In this document: piece after piece, positions 1-11,200 of the stretch
Layout: each line of letters starts with the position of its first letter
Position numbering within the stretch: the stretch's first letter is position 1
Assembly (NCBI GenBank): GCA_023053575.1
Contig: JAKZAP010000021.1
Coordinates: 11,656,212-11,720,211 of the forward strand
Direction: 5' to 3'
Length of the DNA stretch: 64,000 nt
DNA from: Branchinecta lynchi
Taxonomy: Eukaryota > Arthropoda > Branchiopoda > Anostraca > Branchinectidae
Position numbers and translations under genes: made by a program
Notes under the pieces: generated by a model
Database searches by the model: none
Told to the model about the DNA's origin: nothing
Seen by the model: only the letters and a program-made list of their open reading frames with translations

Positions 1-350
1 TTTTTGTGTTTTTTAAACGATATGCTTTAACTGTTATGCAAAACAAGCATTGCCAGGAATAGCTGAAAAACAGCAAAAAAGCGTCTGCTGACTTTTTTCT
101 TTGTCGTCGTGATGCCGGAAAATTGTCTGTGTTGTCTCTTACGAATTTTCTGTTGAAACCGTGCATCCTTCTCTTACCTGTTATGAAAATTCGGACAGGG
201 TAGTCCTGTAAGCCTATTTCAGTATTGGTTTTATTTATATTCAACATTTTTCTAGGCGATGAACCTCGTTAGCGGCTCAAACACTCCCGCCACCGGAGCC
301 GCTGCTGCTTACCCCTCAAGGGTTGTTTAAATCTTTAATTTGCCAGTTTC
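1..350. other. left edge, no gene established
   Basis: Mostly AT-rich, with a short GC-rich patch at about 255-330. After a possible acceptor (tttttctag, ending near 255) the plus strand reads about 25 codons rich in Ala, Pro, Ser and Thr and then a TAA near 330. This could be the last exon of a gene outside the window or chance. I could not tie it to any family and do not call it as a gene. Confidence 0.2.
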
Positions 351-624
351 CCCGATGAAAAATTTATCTCGAAATAGTACTATGAAGTAGTACGAAAAAG
401 TAGCATGCAGTACTAACTGATGCTACTACATACTTCTACTTCAAGGCTACCGTGTTACTGCATACTACTATATGATACTATGGCAAGACAGGATGCTACT
501 GGATACTACTACTTAAGATTGACCAGTCTGAGGCACATTAAATAATAGCATTCTTTGCTATTACATATTATTGCATGCAATTTTTTCGTATTACTACTAC
601 ACAGGCTACAAATTTTTCATCGGG
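351..624. repeat. TACTA-rich MITE, copy 1
   Basis: Element of about 270 bp with inverted ends CCCGATGAAAAATT and AATTTTTCATCGGG. The interior is degenerate TACTA/TAGTA sequence. A second copy lies in opposite orientation at 38970-39272 and shares the interior word around GACCAGTCTGAGGCACA. No target duplication was identified. Inverted ends, small size and no coding capacity indicate a non-autonomous DNA element. Confidence 0.7.
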
Positions 625-828
625 TCTGTAAAGGGGGAGGGTTCAGTTATTTACCGTTGTTTGAGTTTTCCATGGAGCTTTTAATTAAAAATTTTGTAAG
701 AAAATCTGTTAATTGCCATCCTATAGCGAAGTTGCTTATTCGATCCCTGAGATTACCAGTCCCTATTACCATACGTTTCACATGTTTCTTTTATTGGAGT
801 CCTCGCGGACCTCCAAAAGTAGAGCCTA

Positions 829-995
829 TACACTGTACAAAAAATGTATTTGCTACTGGGATTAATCTTGTCTATAAAAAGATAATATTATCTGTAATTC
901 GGATTAATCTTATCTCAGTAGAGATAAGATTAATCCCAGTAGCAGGTACTGCATTTAACTTTAATCCTTACTCGGACAAACTTTTTTACAGTGTA
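829..995. repeat. TACACTGTAAAAA MITE, copy 1
   Basis: Palindromic element of about 167 bp beginning TACACTGTA and ending TTTTTACAGTGTA. The interior carries mirrored GGGATTAATC / GATTAATCCC and GTAGAGATAAGATTAA motifs. It belongs to a family with eight copies here (also near 26726, 40728, 40904, 41949, 45338, 46510 and 56562). The whole element can fold into one long hairpin. A 163-codon open frame across it is a by-product of the repeat. Confidence 0.85.
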
Positions 996-1207
996 GTTTT
1001 GAAGTCTTCAGACAGTTTTAAATATTCGAACATAAACAGTAAATAGTGCAAGGTCTGCTTTAAAAAAAAACCTAGAAGGGCTTATAAAGCCCTTTTCCAG
1101 ATCACGCATGCACAGTCCACCAAAAAGCCCTGATAGAGCGCCGAATGGGATTGTCGTACTAGTCGAACAGCCATAGCCTTTTCCAGATCACGCATTTCTG
1201 CGTATCA

Positions 1208-1932
1208 CGCATTTCTTCGAGTATTTCTCCTGTCCATTGTGTGGAGATGAGAATGAAATTGTGGTGCATGTCATGTGTGAATGTGAAGAATTAAGAGAGC
1301 TTAGGAATGAAGTGTTCGGAGAATGCGTGAGGGTGTTCGATGAGAAATGGATGTGTAATATGATTGGTAACCGTCAGTTTGATGATGTGAGGAGGCTGGC
1401 GAGATTCCGCAGGGTCGCTTTTCAACCCCAAAAGTTATGCCTAGAGTAAGTAGGTTACTGTATAGATCGTTGTTTTTTGTTTATTTTGTTGCCACGTCCT
1501 TTGGCTTTTTTGTGCAATCAATCGTATCTTATCTTATGCACAGTCTACAAAAAAAACTGATAGAGCGCCGAATGATAGAGGCTCTCATTAAACTTGACAT
1601 TCCTAAATTATCTGTACGTAGAAATACTCTTTCAAACGAATTTGGAGCTAAGGTAACGTGTTGTCCCCAGATGACCCATCTATTCCCCCATCCCCTCCCG
1701 TCTTCCGTGCGTCGGTCCGAGAGGAATACTGGCAATAAGTTTTCCACATATCCCGCTAATTCTTCTACCCAATTTTTACGTAGTTTCGTTCCATCATTTA
1801 TTTCTGGTAATTTCTTGTAAGTGTATTAGTTAAATTGTTTCTTGTGTGTCTGTGTATTTTGTAAATTTGTATTCCTTTTCTAGCTTTTAGCTATTCGGAT
1901 TAAACTTGATTGATTGAAAAAAAAAAAAAAAA
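1208..1932 (+). mobile_element. non-LTR retrotransposon 3' fragment with poly(A)
   Basis: The plus strand encodes a Cys/His cluster, CPLCGDENE followed by HVMCECEEL (from 1231), typical of the C-terminal zinc-knuckle region of insect-type non-LTR reverse transcriptases; this frame stops at 1449. In another frame further on, ending at 1820, is a C-terminal motif (TQFLRSFVPSF) seen again at 20627 and 44230. The 3' UTR ends in a poly(A) run at 1918-1932. The element is 5'-truncated and frameshifted, hence dead. Similar 3' ends occur at 17330-17440 (plus) and 23165-23385 (minus). Confidence 0.7.
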
Positions 1933-2120
1933 TGGCTTTGGCGTACTGTTCCAATAGCTATAGATAATGACGGACGAAGCCGAAGACTCGCTCGAAAAAA
2001 GCTGCTGATAATATTATTTGTGTCTAAAAATCGTTATCTTTCCTGCATTCCTCGTTTCGAGAAATAATGGCTTGGAGATACCTGACAGAACAAATGCTTA
2101 GTCAAATATAATATAGTGAG

Positions 2121-2236
2121 ATGACTTCGAATATTTTCAGCTTTATCTTTCTTTTACTTTTGAGTGCGGTAGTTTTTTTTAGTGTTTTTCTTTTTCTCGA
2201 CAAGGATACCACACAGGAAAGAAGAGGAGAGTCAAG
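2121..2236 (+). CDS. Gal3ST exon 1 (start and membrane anchor)
   Basis: 38 codons plus 2 nt, ending CAAG before donor GTATGAG. It encodes a four-residue polar start, about 22 hydrophobic residues and a charged stem (DKDTTQERRGES). The split codon AG|A joins exon 2. The short size hides it from simple ORF searches; phase, anchor and in-frame upstream stop together make it convincing. Confidence 0.8.
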
Positions 2237-5200
2237 GTATGAGTAGCTATGGCGGTTTAATTCTAGAAAGTTATCTCCCATTCAAGATGGACGAGGGGTT
2301 TCTCAGTCGATTGTTTTGCGTACGTCTAGTCCGTTGGTGGTTCCTGTTCTGATTCTGCGCGTTGCGGGTGGCCGAGAAACCCCTCGAACATACGACCTGA
2401 TGCTTAGGACAAACAACCAGTTTTTCCGGCAGAATTTTCACCACAATCATCGTAAAGTTGAAAAAAATCTCAACTTTTCCGTACGAACTGATGACGGTGA
2501 CGACAATGCCCGTGACTGTCTATTAGTCCGACTGTCGAGCACCCACTGCTAACCTGTGAATACAATTGTTGGGAATTTTGCTGTTCCAGATAATTCTGAC
2601 AAATTACCACTACTACACAGGAGGCTTTTGGAATCAGCCTATTCACGCTTTTCGCCACACGCCCTTACCCCCCACGTTCGTATATTTAGTGTATTTGTAT
2701 CTTTATTTTGAGTATTTTTCTTTTTTTCCGTTGTTTACTTCACTTGCTTTCCTTTCAAGAGTTGTGGGTAACAAATAAATTAGTATCATTATAATTTTAT
2801 CCCGCACGTTTAATTCTGCGTTTTAATCTCTACTTTGCTGCTTTTCTTTTCTGTGAATCTTTCTGTTTCAGATTAGCGATATTTTCGAATTCGTTAAAGG
2901 CGTGTCGTCCGAAGAAGAAAGTCGCCTTCCTGAAGACCCATAAATGTGGAAGCTCCACCGTCCAGAACATCTTCCTTCGGTAATTATTAGTTCCGAAATA
3001 TCTTGCACATAACTTGTCGTTGTGATTAATAACTACAACTAATCATCACCATATTTCGTTTTAGCAATTCTCATTTTATATACGTTATATTTGTTTCCTA
3101 ACACTAATGATTACTTTTTGATTTTCTCATTGCATTTGTTTATTCTAATTGTATTCAAGACTTCCTTCGTTGACTCCATTTATTAGCGGATGATTTTATT
3201 AAATCAAAATCCGAACCGATATTCATCACATCATCAAATTAAAATCTCGTCAACGTACCAAACAGTTCTACCTCTAGTACTGATAAAGCCCTTAAACAAA
3301 AATCGGAAAATCTCTTTGTGCATTAGATGACGCAAGCACTCACATCACAAACCATTTTGTTCCAGAGATTTTTCAGGCCCCGTTGGCTTAGTGGTCTAAG
3401 GTGTTGCAACTCTTGGAAACCACCGAAATCACTACCAGCTTGAGGTTGATGGTGAGCGATGGCGAACAAAAAACTCAGAGGGTTTCCTCCCCTCACGGGG
3501 CACCCAAGACATAAAAAAAAAAAAATAAGACAACAAAACAAAATCTTATTAATAGTCCGGGGTAGGAGGTTTTGCAAAAATTTTATATTTTTGGTAATTT
3601 CTCTTGACTTTTTATAGATTTATTATTACAATATTTATAACCAGTCAAACGGACTTGTTTCATGTATCTTTCGCGAGGAAAAAATCTAAACGTTTTACGC
3701 ATTTCAGTTTCACGTTGAATTACCTCCTCAATTGTTAATTGCCCGCATTTTAGCAATGACAACAATTCAGTATAAGAGTTATAGGTAGCTCTGTATTCTG
3801 CTTTTCTGTCTGCAATGCTTAAATGTTTTCAAATATTTCAATAATGACAGGACCTAGAGTTAACGATGCAAGAGGTAATAGAAGAAATAAATATTCTTTG
3901 AGCCCAAGCCAACTTTGAAACATTTATTCAAACAATGTTTACAACGGATACGTCAGCTATGATTCTTCATCAGTAGTTTTGTTTGTATCAAGAATAAGTA
4001 TTAGTTTATATGTCTCAAACGGTAATGTTCCTTATATTTTTATTGTAATATTTTTAGTATATATTGTAGCGGTTTTATTAGGATAAAAGGGTAATATTTT
4101 CATTTTGCGGGGACCTTAAATTTTTTAATTAGAAAATATATTTAAAAGGGGTTACGTTGCTATAAAACTATGTTAAAATTGTTAAAATTTAATGGAAATA
4201 TGGGTTATTTTATGTTTGGGTTTGGTGAGCCAGAATCCCCTCTCCTATACTATTTACACGTCAGTTGACATAGACTTCAGTTCGCTGTAGAGTTCCGTCA
4301 GAACGCCTAAATTTTCCGACAGTTCTTCTACACGTAAGTTGACCCGCGAAAATCCGTCAGTGGATCCACCGTCACTTCATCCACACGTCAGTTTACCAGC
4401 ACATCAGTTAACCCGCACGTCAGTTCACCTACTTTCAGTTTCAATACGCGTCAGTTCATCTACATGTCGTTTCACTTAATCCTAAAATAAGACAGTTCAC
4501 TACACGTCAGTTCATCAACATTTTCAGACAGTTCGCCCACACAGTGTTGTTGATGGAATAATTGTGGATGTTCGCCCAGGGGATTAATAAGAGAAGCCGA
4601 CAATTTCACTTCTAATGACGGAAAAAATTAAGGCAGGACCCTCTCGTCAAATCTGACAGTTTTGACTACCCGGGAAAATTTTCATTGTAATTAATAGCTT
4701 TGCTAAGTAGGGGTCATGGAAGTGAATAAAGACACTCGGAGCTGATAAATGTATTTTGAAGAGACCAAGTTTACATCATCAAGAGAAAAATACCAATTGC
4801 TGAGCAACTAAAACACAATAAGTATAAATAAAAAAATGCTTCGGTTAATATTGGTCAGTTATATATAAGTACAACACATTTCCAAATAGCACACGAAAAC
4901 AAGTTTTCAAATATATTTATACTGACAATAAATGACTAGAAATTTATGAACACGGAAAAAAAACATGGGATAGAATCACCTTCAAATAAACGGACGAAGT
5001 AATAAGCAGTAATTAGTAGAGATACAGAAAGGGTCTCTGCCGATCATCAATGACCAGGCAGAGTGGGCAAGTTTGAGAGCCACGTCTTTGAAGGGCATCT
5101 GCACGTCCAGCTCATAGTCTATGCCCGCAAGGGATTGCCGCAACGTTGAGGCGTTTGGATTCAAGGCATGTCGCACAGTTTGCATCTTGTGAACACTTTC

Positions 5201-8200
5201 GTCCTAACATTTCGAACGTCTGGTGGATGGTGACCTTCTCCGGCGAACTCCTGAGGGACCCGCTGACATCGTCGGAAATGAAGCAGATTAGGCTGGACTG
5301 ACAGAATGCACAGTCTGGTCCAGTCTATGTAAAAACTTATATGTATTTAAGCATACAAAAAAAATCAAATCATTTTCCATTTTTTTCTTGTTGTTTTTTA
5401 ACAAAAAACAGAATTTTTTCGGAATTATTTGAATAATAGCTGTATTTGGGGAGAAAAATTTGATGATGTTAAGAATTTTTTGCCAGCGGCCCACAGTTTA
5501 AATAGAATATGGTTGTATATTAAAACTCTGTATTTTAGCAGCCATTTTTTGTTTTGTTTCCTGAAGAGGGAGGTTTAAAATAATTGGGCTCATTAAGCAT
5601 TAACTTGTGAAATAATGGGACTGGTGATTATTTATTCTACAGGAGAAATCGTACGACTTTGCCCCAAGCTGCAATTTAAGGCATTATTACCGATTAAAAG
5701 AAAAATCTACTTTATCTACGATTTTTGGAGGGTGGCCAAGTGCCATATACGATCAGTTTTCCGTCGGTCGGTCTGTCTGTCTACCGGTCGGTCGGTCGGC
5801 CTGGTGATCGCGAGTTAGGGGTACTTCCGGACGTGCTAGAACGGGTATCACCGGTTAAGGTACAGCCGGATGTGCTAAAACGATGAAAATTGGCAGGCTC
5901 GTCAGGGACCCTACCAGATTGACTCAAGAAAAGGCCATCCGACCATGGAGGGGGGGGGGGCAAAATCGGGGATCTTGAGGTAAGCATAGTTTTCGGACAG
6001 GGAATCGGGCACAAATGAAACTTGACAGTTGGAAAAAGCTCGGGTAGCGGATGTCCCATTTCTTGTCCGGAGTGGATCCGATAACTCTGGGGGGAAGGAT
6101 TGGAAGGGATTGTAAATACACTTTTGACAGAATGGGCCGGATCGGCGCACTGTGGGGGGGGGGAGGGTGGAGCTTGAAGGTTTCCCGGAATGTCGGTGAT
6201 CTCGGGTTAAAGTACTTACAGATGCAGTTGGACGATGAAATTCAGGTGTATTAGGGACCCGATCAAATTGAGTTGGAAGCAGTCATTTCCTCGATCCGGC
6301 TATTTAGGGAGAGTGGAGGGAATTGGAATCCGGACTACCATGGTTTCATGCATAACTTTTGAACGGTTGGTCAGATCGGAAGGAAACTTGACATCTGACA
6401 AGATGACGTGTTTCTGATTTCTGATGACGAACACTTTCATAATCCCCAAGGGCCCATGATCATTTGTACCTCAAGTGTATGCTTACAAATGAGTTTTTAG
6501 CCCCCTCAAATTGCGTATCTTAACTGCGAAGTGAAAAAAATTCTTTTGACAAAAATATCCATTTTTGTGATTTCCATGGGTCCGTGGTAATTTGTGACTT
6601 AAGGGTTTCGCTTATAACTGACTTTCTTAACCTACTTAAAGCGCCAATGTTATCTATCGCAAAGTGGAAAACATTTTTAAGATTCCCAAGGCCCCATGAT
6701 CATCTGAGCCATTTTTTGGACTATTACAAACCTAAACTAAAATACAAACTGAAATTCTCCATGCGGGAAACGCGGGGACGAACCGCCGAGGCGCGTTACA
6801 GAGGCGCGTTACATATAGATTTTGACTGTAGCCTTCCAATAATTAGGTTATTTTTTGCTGATCCTAACTCTTTCTAATCGCGGTTCTTTCAGTCATGCTT
6901 ACTTCAATGATCTGAACGTTGTGCTACCGGCCGTACGGCGGAACTACCTTGGAAATCCAAGACCATTCCGGAAAGAAATGATCCAGAACGCGCCCTGGCA
7001 CCATCTTGGCTACGATGTTTTCTGTCTCCACACTAGATGGGACCATGATGCCATCAGTGACGTCATGGGGGACGGCACCATCTACGTGACAGTTTTGCGC
7101 GAACCAGTGGCCCTTTTCGAAAGCTTATTTTCCTACGGAGGATTGGCGAAGACGTACGGAAGAAATTTGACTAATTTTATTGCAGCGATTGATGACCCAA
7201 ATGACAGAAGAAAAAATTATAGGCGGTTTGACGTCTACGGTCGGAACCAGATGTCGTGGGACCTTGGTATGGTGACAAGGGATTTTGAAAATAGCATGAA
7301 AATTTCGGAACTGGTGAGAAGTACGGAGAAAAACTTTCATCTTGTAATGATTCTAGAAAGATTCGAAGAATCCATGATATTATTAAAGAATTTATTATGT
7401 TGGGACACTATCAAGGTTGCAACTATCAAGTTGAATTTTCGTAAGGACGAAGCGAAAACGGCTTTAAGCCGCGAGCAGGTGGAAAAGCTGAAGCATTTCT
7501 TGAAGGCAGATGGTCAACTGTATGAGTATTTTTCGGGAGTGTTTGATAGGAAAGTTGAGGAATTCGGGAGAACGAGGATGGATGAAGAGATACAAAACCT
7601 GAGAAGAACAGTGAAAACAATTGAAAACTTCTGCGTTAAAGGAATCGTTTCGAACAAGAACTTTACCTCAAACGCGGATATGGAGGAGGAACTAGTCAGC
7701 AATCAGTTGGATGCTTTTGATGTTAGGTAAGTTTTGGTGGTATTCACTCCATGTACATCTACGGAAGAAGTAGGTTTGATTTAATTAACTGTAATGCGTC
7801 CAGTAGCTCAGTCGATTCAGTCCGACTCGAAAGCTAAAAAGAACACCTGCTCCACCCCCAGGCGGTCACCATCATCCATGACCACAAGCGTGAAAATTGC
7901 CGAAAAATCTGTCGTCTGGCCCCTGCGAGAATGTTCTTGGCAAATCGGTTTCAGAAGCGAAAGTCCGCTTGGATCCTCGTCCGGGAAGAAGAAGGAGGAG
8001 CCAACTCACCCAACGGCCAATCCCTTGCCTCGGCTGGCCTGCCAGTAATTGATAGAATTGGAGCCGAGATGGGTTTCTGTGGCGTGTACAGCATAAACCC
8101 TTTACCCAGACGATCCAAGGGAAACCTCAGAACGCTCGAGTACAAAAGATAGGTATTTTAATATAGAATACGTGAACAATAATTGAATAGATTTGTGTTT

Positions 8201-11200
8201 GTCCTAAATGAAAAGAAAACGGGACCAGACTAAGCTGCCCAAACTGACTAACCCGAAGGCATTGTAAACTCCTTATGAAACTGGAGTAAAGACCTGACAA
8301 CCTGAACCGTACCTTATAATCCACGACACGACCGAACGCTAATACCGTCAGTCTGACCAATGTGCAAGTAATCCGAATCACGACTGACGGTTTAGCTAGG
8401 CCGTGCGTCTCCTATAAGGCTGGTTGAAACCAGATCGAGGCCCATGGCAATATTTCAATGAGACCTGGAATTTTCCCAGAGTGTGCGGGCCAGTCGTTAC
8501 AACCCTATCATGCTTCAGAGGACCGATCTCCTGAGACGACCTTTTTGGGATCCCAAAACGTAAGTGGAGGGATACCTGTGACATCGCAAAAGTTGCCCGT
8601 CCGTCTGTAAGCACGATAACTCTCGAAGGGAATGAGATATTTTGATGAAACTTGGTGTGAGGATTCGTTGAGTTGTTGGACCAGTCGAGTTCGTAGATGG
8701 GCTTTGTAGCCCTACATTTAGGGGTGGGGCAGGGGATTCAAAGTAAGGGGCAAACAAAGTATGTTGAAACAGCTAATGTGGTAGTCGATTACGGGGTAAG
8801 AAGACTTGCTGAACACGATGGTGAAAACCATTTTGTCATCGGACAAGTAGTTCGCCCGGAATCCGGCCAAAACCGGAAAGTTTGTTAAAAGTAAAAGTTT
8901 TATTTGAAGTTGATTAGATGTTCGATTTAGGGGTAGGAAGACATGCTGAAGACGAGGGTGAGAACGATTTTCTCGACGGACAAGTAGTTCGTCCGGAATC
9001 CGGCCCAAACCGGAAAGTTTGTTAAAATTAAAAGTTTTATTTGGGGTTGATTAGATGTTCGATTCAGGGCAAGAAGACATGCTAAACACTTATGTGAAAA
9101 CAATTTTCTACTCGGACATGTAGTTCGCCCGGAATCCGGCCAAGACCGGGAAATTGTTAGAAGTTCAAGTTTTATTTCTAGTTGATTAGATAACAGATTT
9201 AGGGGTAAGACGACATGCTGAATCCGTGTGTGAAAATCATATTTTACCCAGACATATAGTTCGACCGGAATCCGGCCGAAATTTTGTATAAGTTAAATTC
9301 TTATTTGAAGTTGATTAGATGTACATTATTGGGGAAAGAAGATACCCTGAGTTCGTTTTTTAGCTTTCTTTTTTCGCCGGATAAGTAGTTCTTTAGTTCG
9401 GCCGAAACCGAGAAGTTGGCAGAAGTGGCAGGAAGTTTTCGTCAAAATAGATATGACTTATAGAGGTAAATACACATGCTCAATCCATATCTGAACTTGG
9501 TTTTCTGAGATGATTAGCTACTGGGCCTTAACCTGTTTCTGAATTTTAATTGTAACAATGTTCAAGGAGTCTGGCGATGACTGGATCTGGCTAAGACAAG
9601 ACCCAGTTGTCTGGATCAGATATTGAATTTTTGGGATCCCATCGAAACCTTTGGTCTTGTTGATAATCGACCGCCCAGTCCAAAACCAGGTAAAACAAGA
9701 GCTAGAAGCGCATATGGCACATGCAAGCTACAGAGGATGAAAGTAGGACTTTGCCAATTCGTGGATTTGTTGTGACCATTTGCAAGCAATACCATTGAGA
9801 CAAGAATGATCATGGGCCCTTGGAAATCACGAGAATCTGTCGTTGGATAAAAAGTGTTTTATTTTTGCGCTTGGCTGGGATGATGCGCACTAGAAGGGCG
9901 CTAGAAATTCATCTGTAAGCAAAACTCTTGAGACAAAAACGATGATAGGCTCATCGGGACCATAAAAATGTATCTTTTGCTCGGAAAGTATTTTTGTAGT
10001 TTGGAATTCACTTGTAGGGAAAATTCTTGAGGAAAAAATTATCATTGGCCTTTTCCCCTTGTGGATCATAAATATATATCGTTTGGTCAAAAGTATTTTT
10101 TTTTTCACTTTTCGGTTAAGATGCGCACTTTAAGGGTGCTAGAAGTTCATTTTTAAGCAAAACCCTTGCGACACAAAGATCAATGATCCTCGGGATAATG
10201 AAATGGATCGTTTGGCATAAAGATTTTTTTTCTTTTTGCGGATAAGATGCACATTTTAAAGGAGCTAGAAATGGAGTTCTCAGCAAAACCCATGCGGAAA
10301 AAATAAAATCATCATGGCGTGATGGGGATTATGAAAATTTATAGTTTGCTCCACTGATGTCGACAAGACCAAAACGTCAAGACCAAGAATTTCGGACCGG
10401 AATTAAGACGAAAATTTTAGCCCTGGTATTGGGACCAAGACCAAGAATTCAGCTCTGGTCTTAAGAGGAAGACCAAGAAAGTCTATTTTACTAGATTGAG
10501 TTAGGAATTACTTTTCTAGCCTAACTACGGGAAATTAATGAAAAGTAAGCTGATTATATTTTGTCAATAAATACGCACATAAAATTTACATAATTATATG
10601 CAAATATCTTTGTTGCATTTTATATAAACCAATGCAGCCAATAATTTCGGGGACATCCTTGCTCTATGGCCTCTATGCGATCGCAAATCTAGTGACACAG
10701 CTGAAGTTTAAGCACCAAATAGACATAGCAAGATGTCCAACAAAACGCGAAAGATTTGGCTGATGTGTAAATAGAAAGTGTCATTTGGCAGTTGGCTACA
10801 GGAGTGCTGCGTGAAGCCGCCACCCTAAACTCCTATTTTTGGGAAATGACTTAGGGAAAAAGAGTAAAGATTGAGATAAAATTCAGTGGAGTATCCTGAA
10901 AGGAAGCTTAGAACCTTCACTTTCTGCTGGTACCATAGTTTACTTGTAACTGTTCAAGGCTAAGCTAGAGAACACGAACGAATATAGGCACCCAAGTGAT
11001 CATGAAGTCGCCCACTTTGCTAAAAATAGTATTTTGCTACATGGTGAAGTTCGAGGCCAGCTGTTTGGTCAGAGAGGTTCCTTGACTTTTTGCAAATAAC
11101 GAAATTTGCTGTTTTCTTGGAGTTTGCATGATTTTTCTGGGGTGGCAGCTTCATGATCCAAGGTGGCAGGATCATGTACCATGGCCAATTGGGGGGTGGG

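Noticed and set aside
5013..5324. Functional RING E3 gene
   Set aside because: Two zinc ligands are missing, one replaced by a stop; upstream exons not found.
6855..6892. Start codon at 6855 for a single-exon sulfotransferase
   Set aside because: The sequence before 6893 is intron ending in TTCTTTCAG. The PAPS loop is in exon 2, so a single-exon reading would lack an essential motif.
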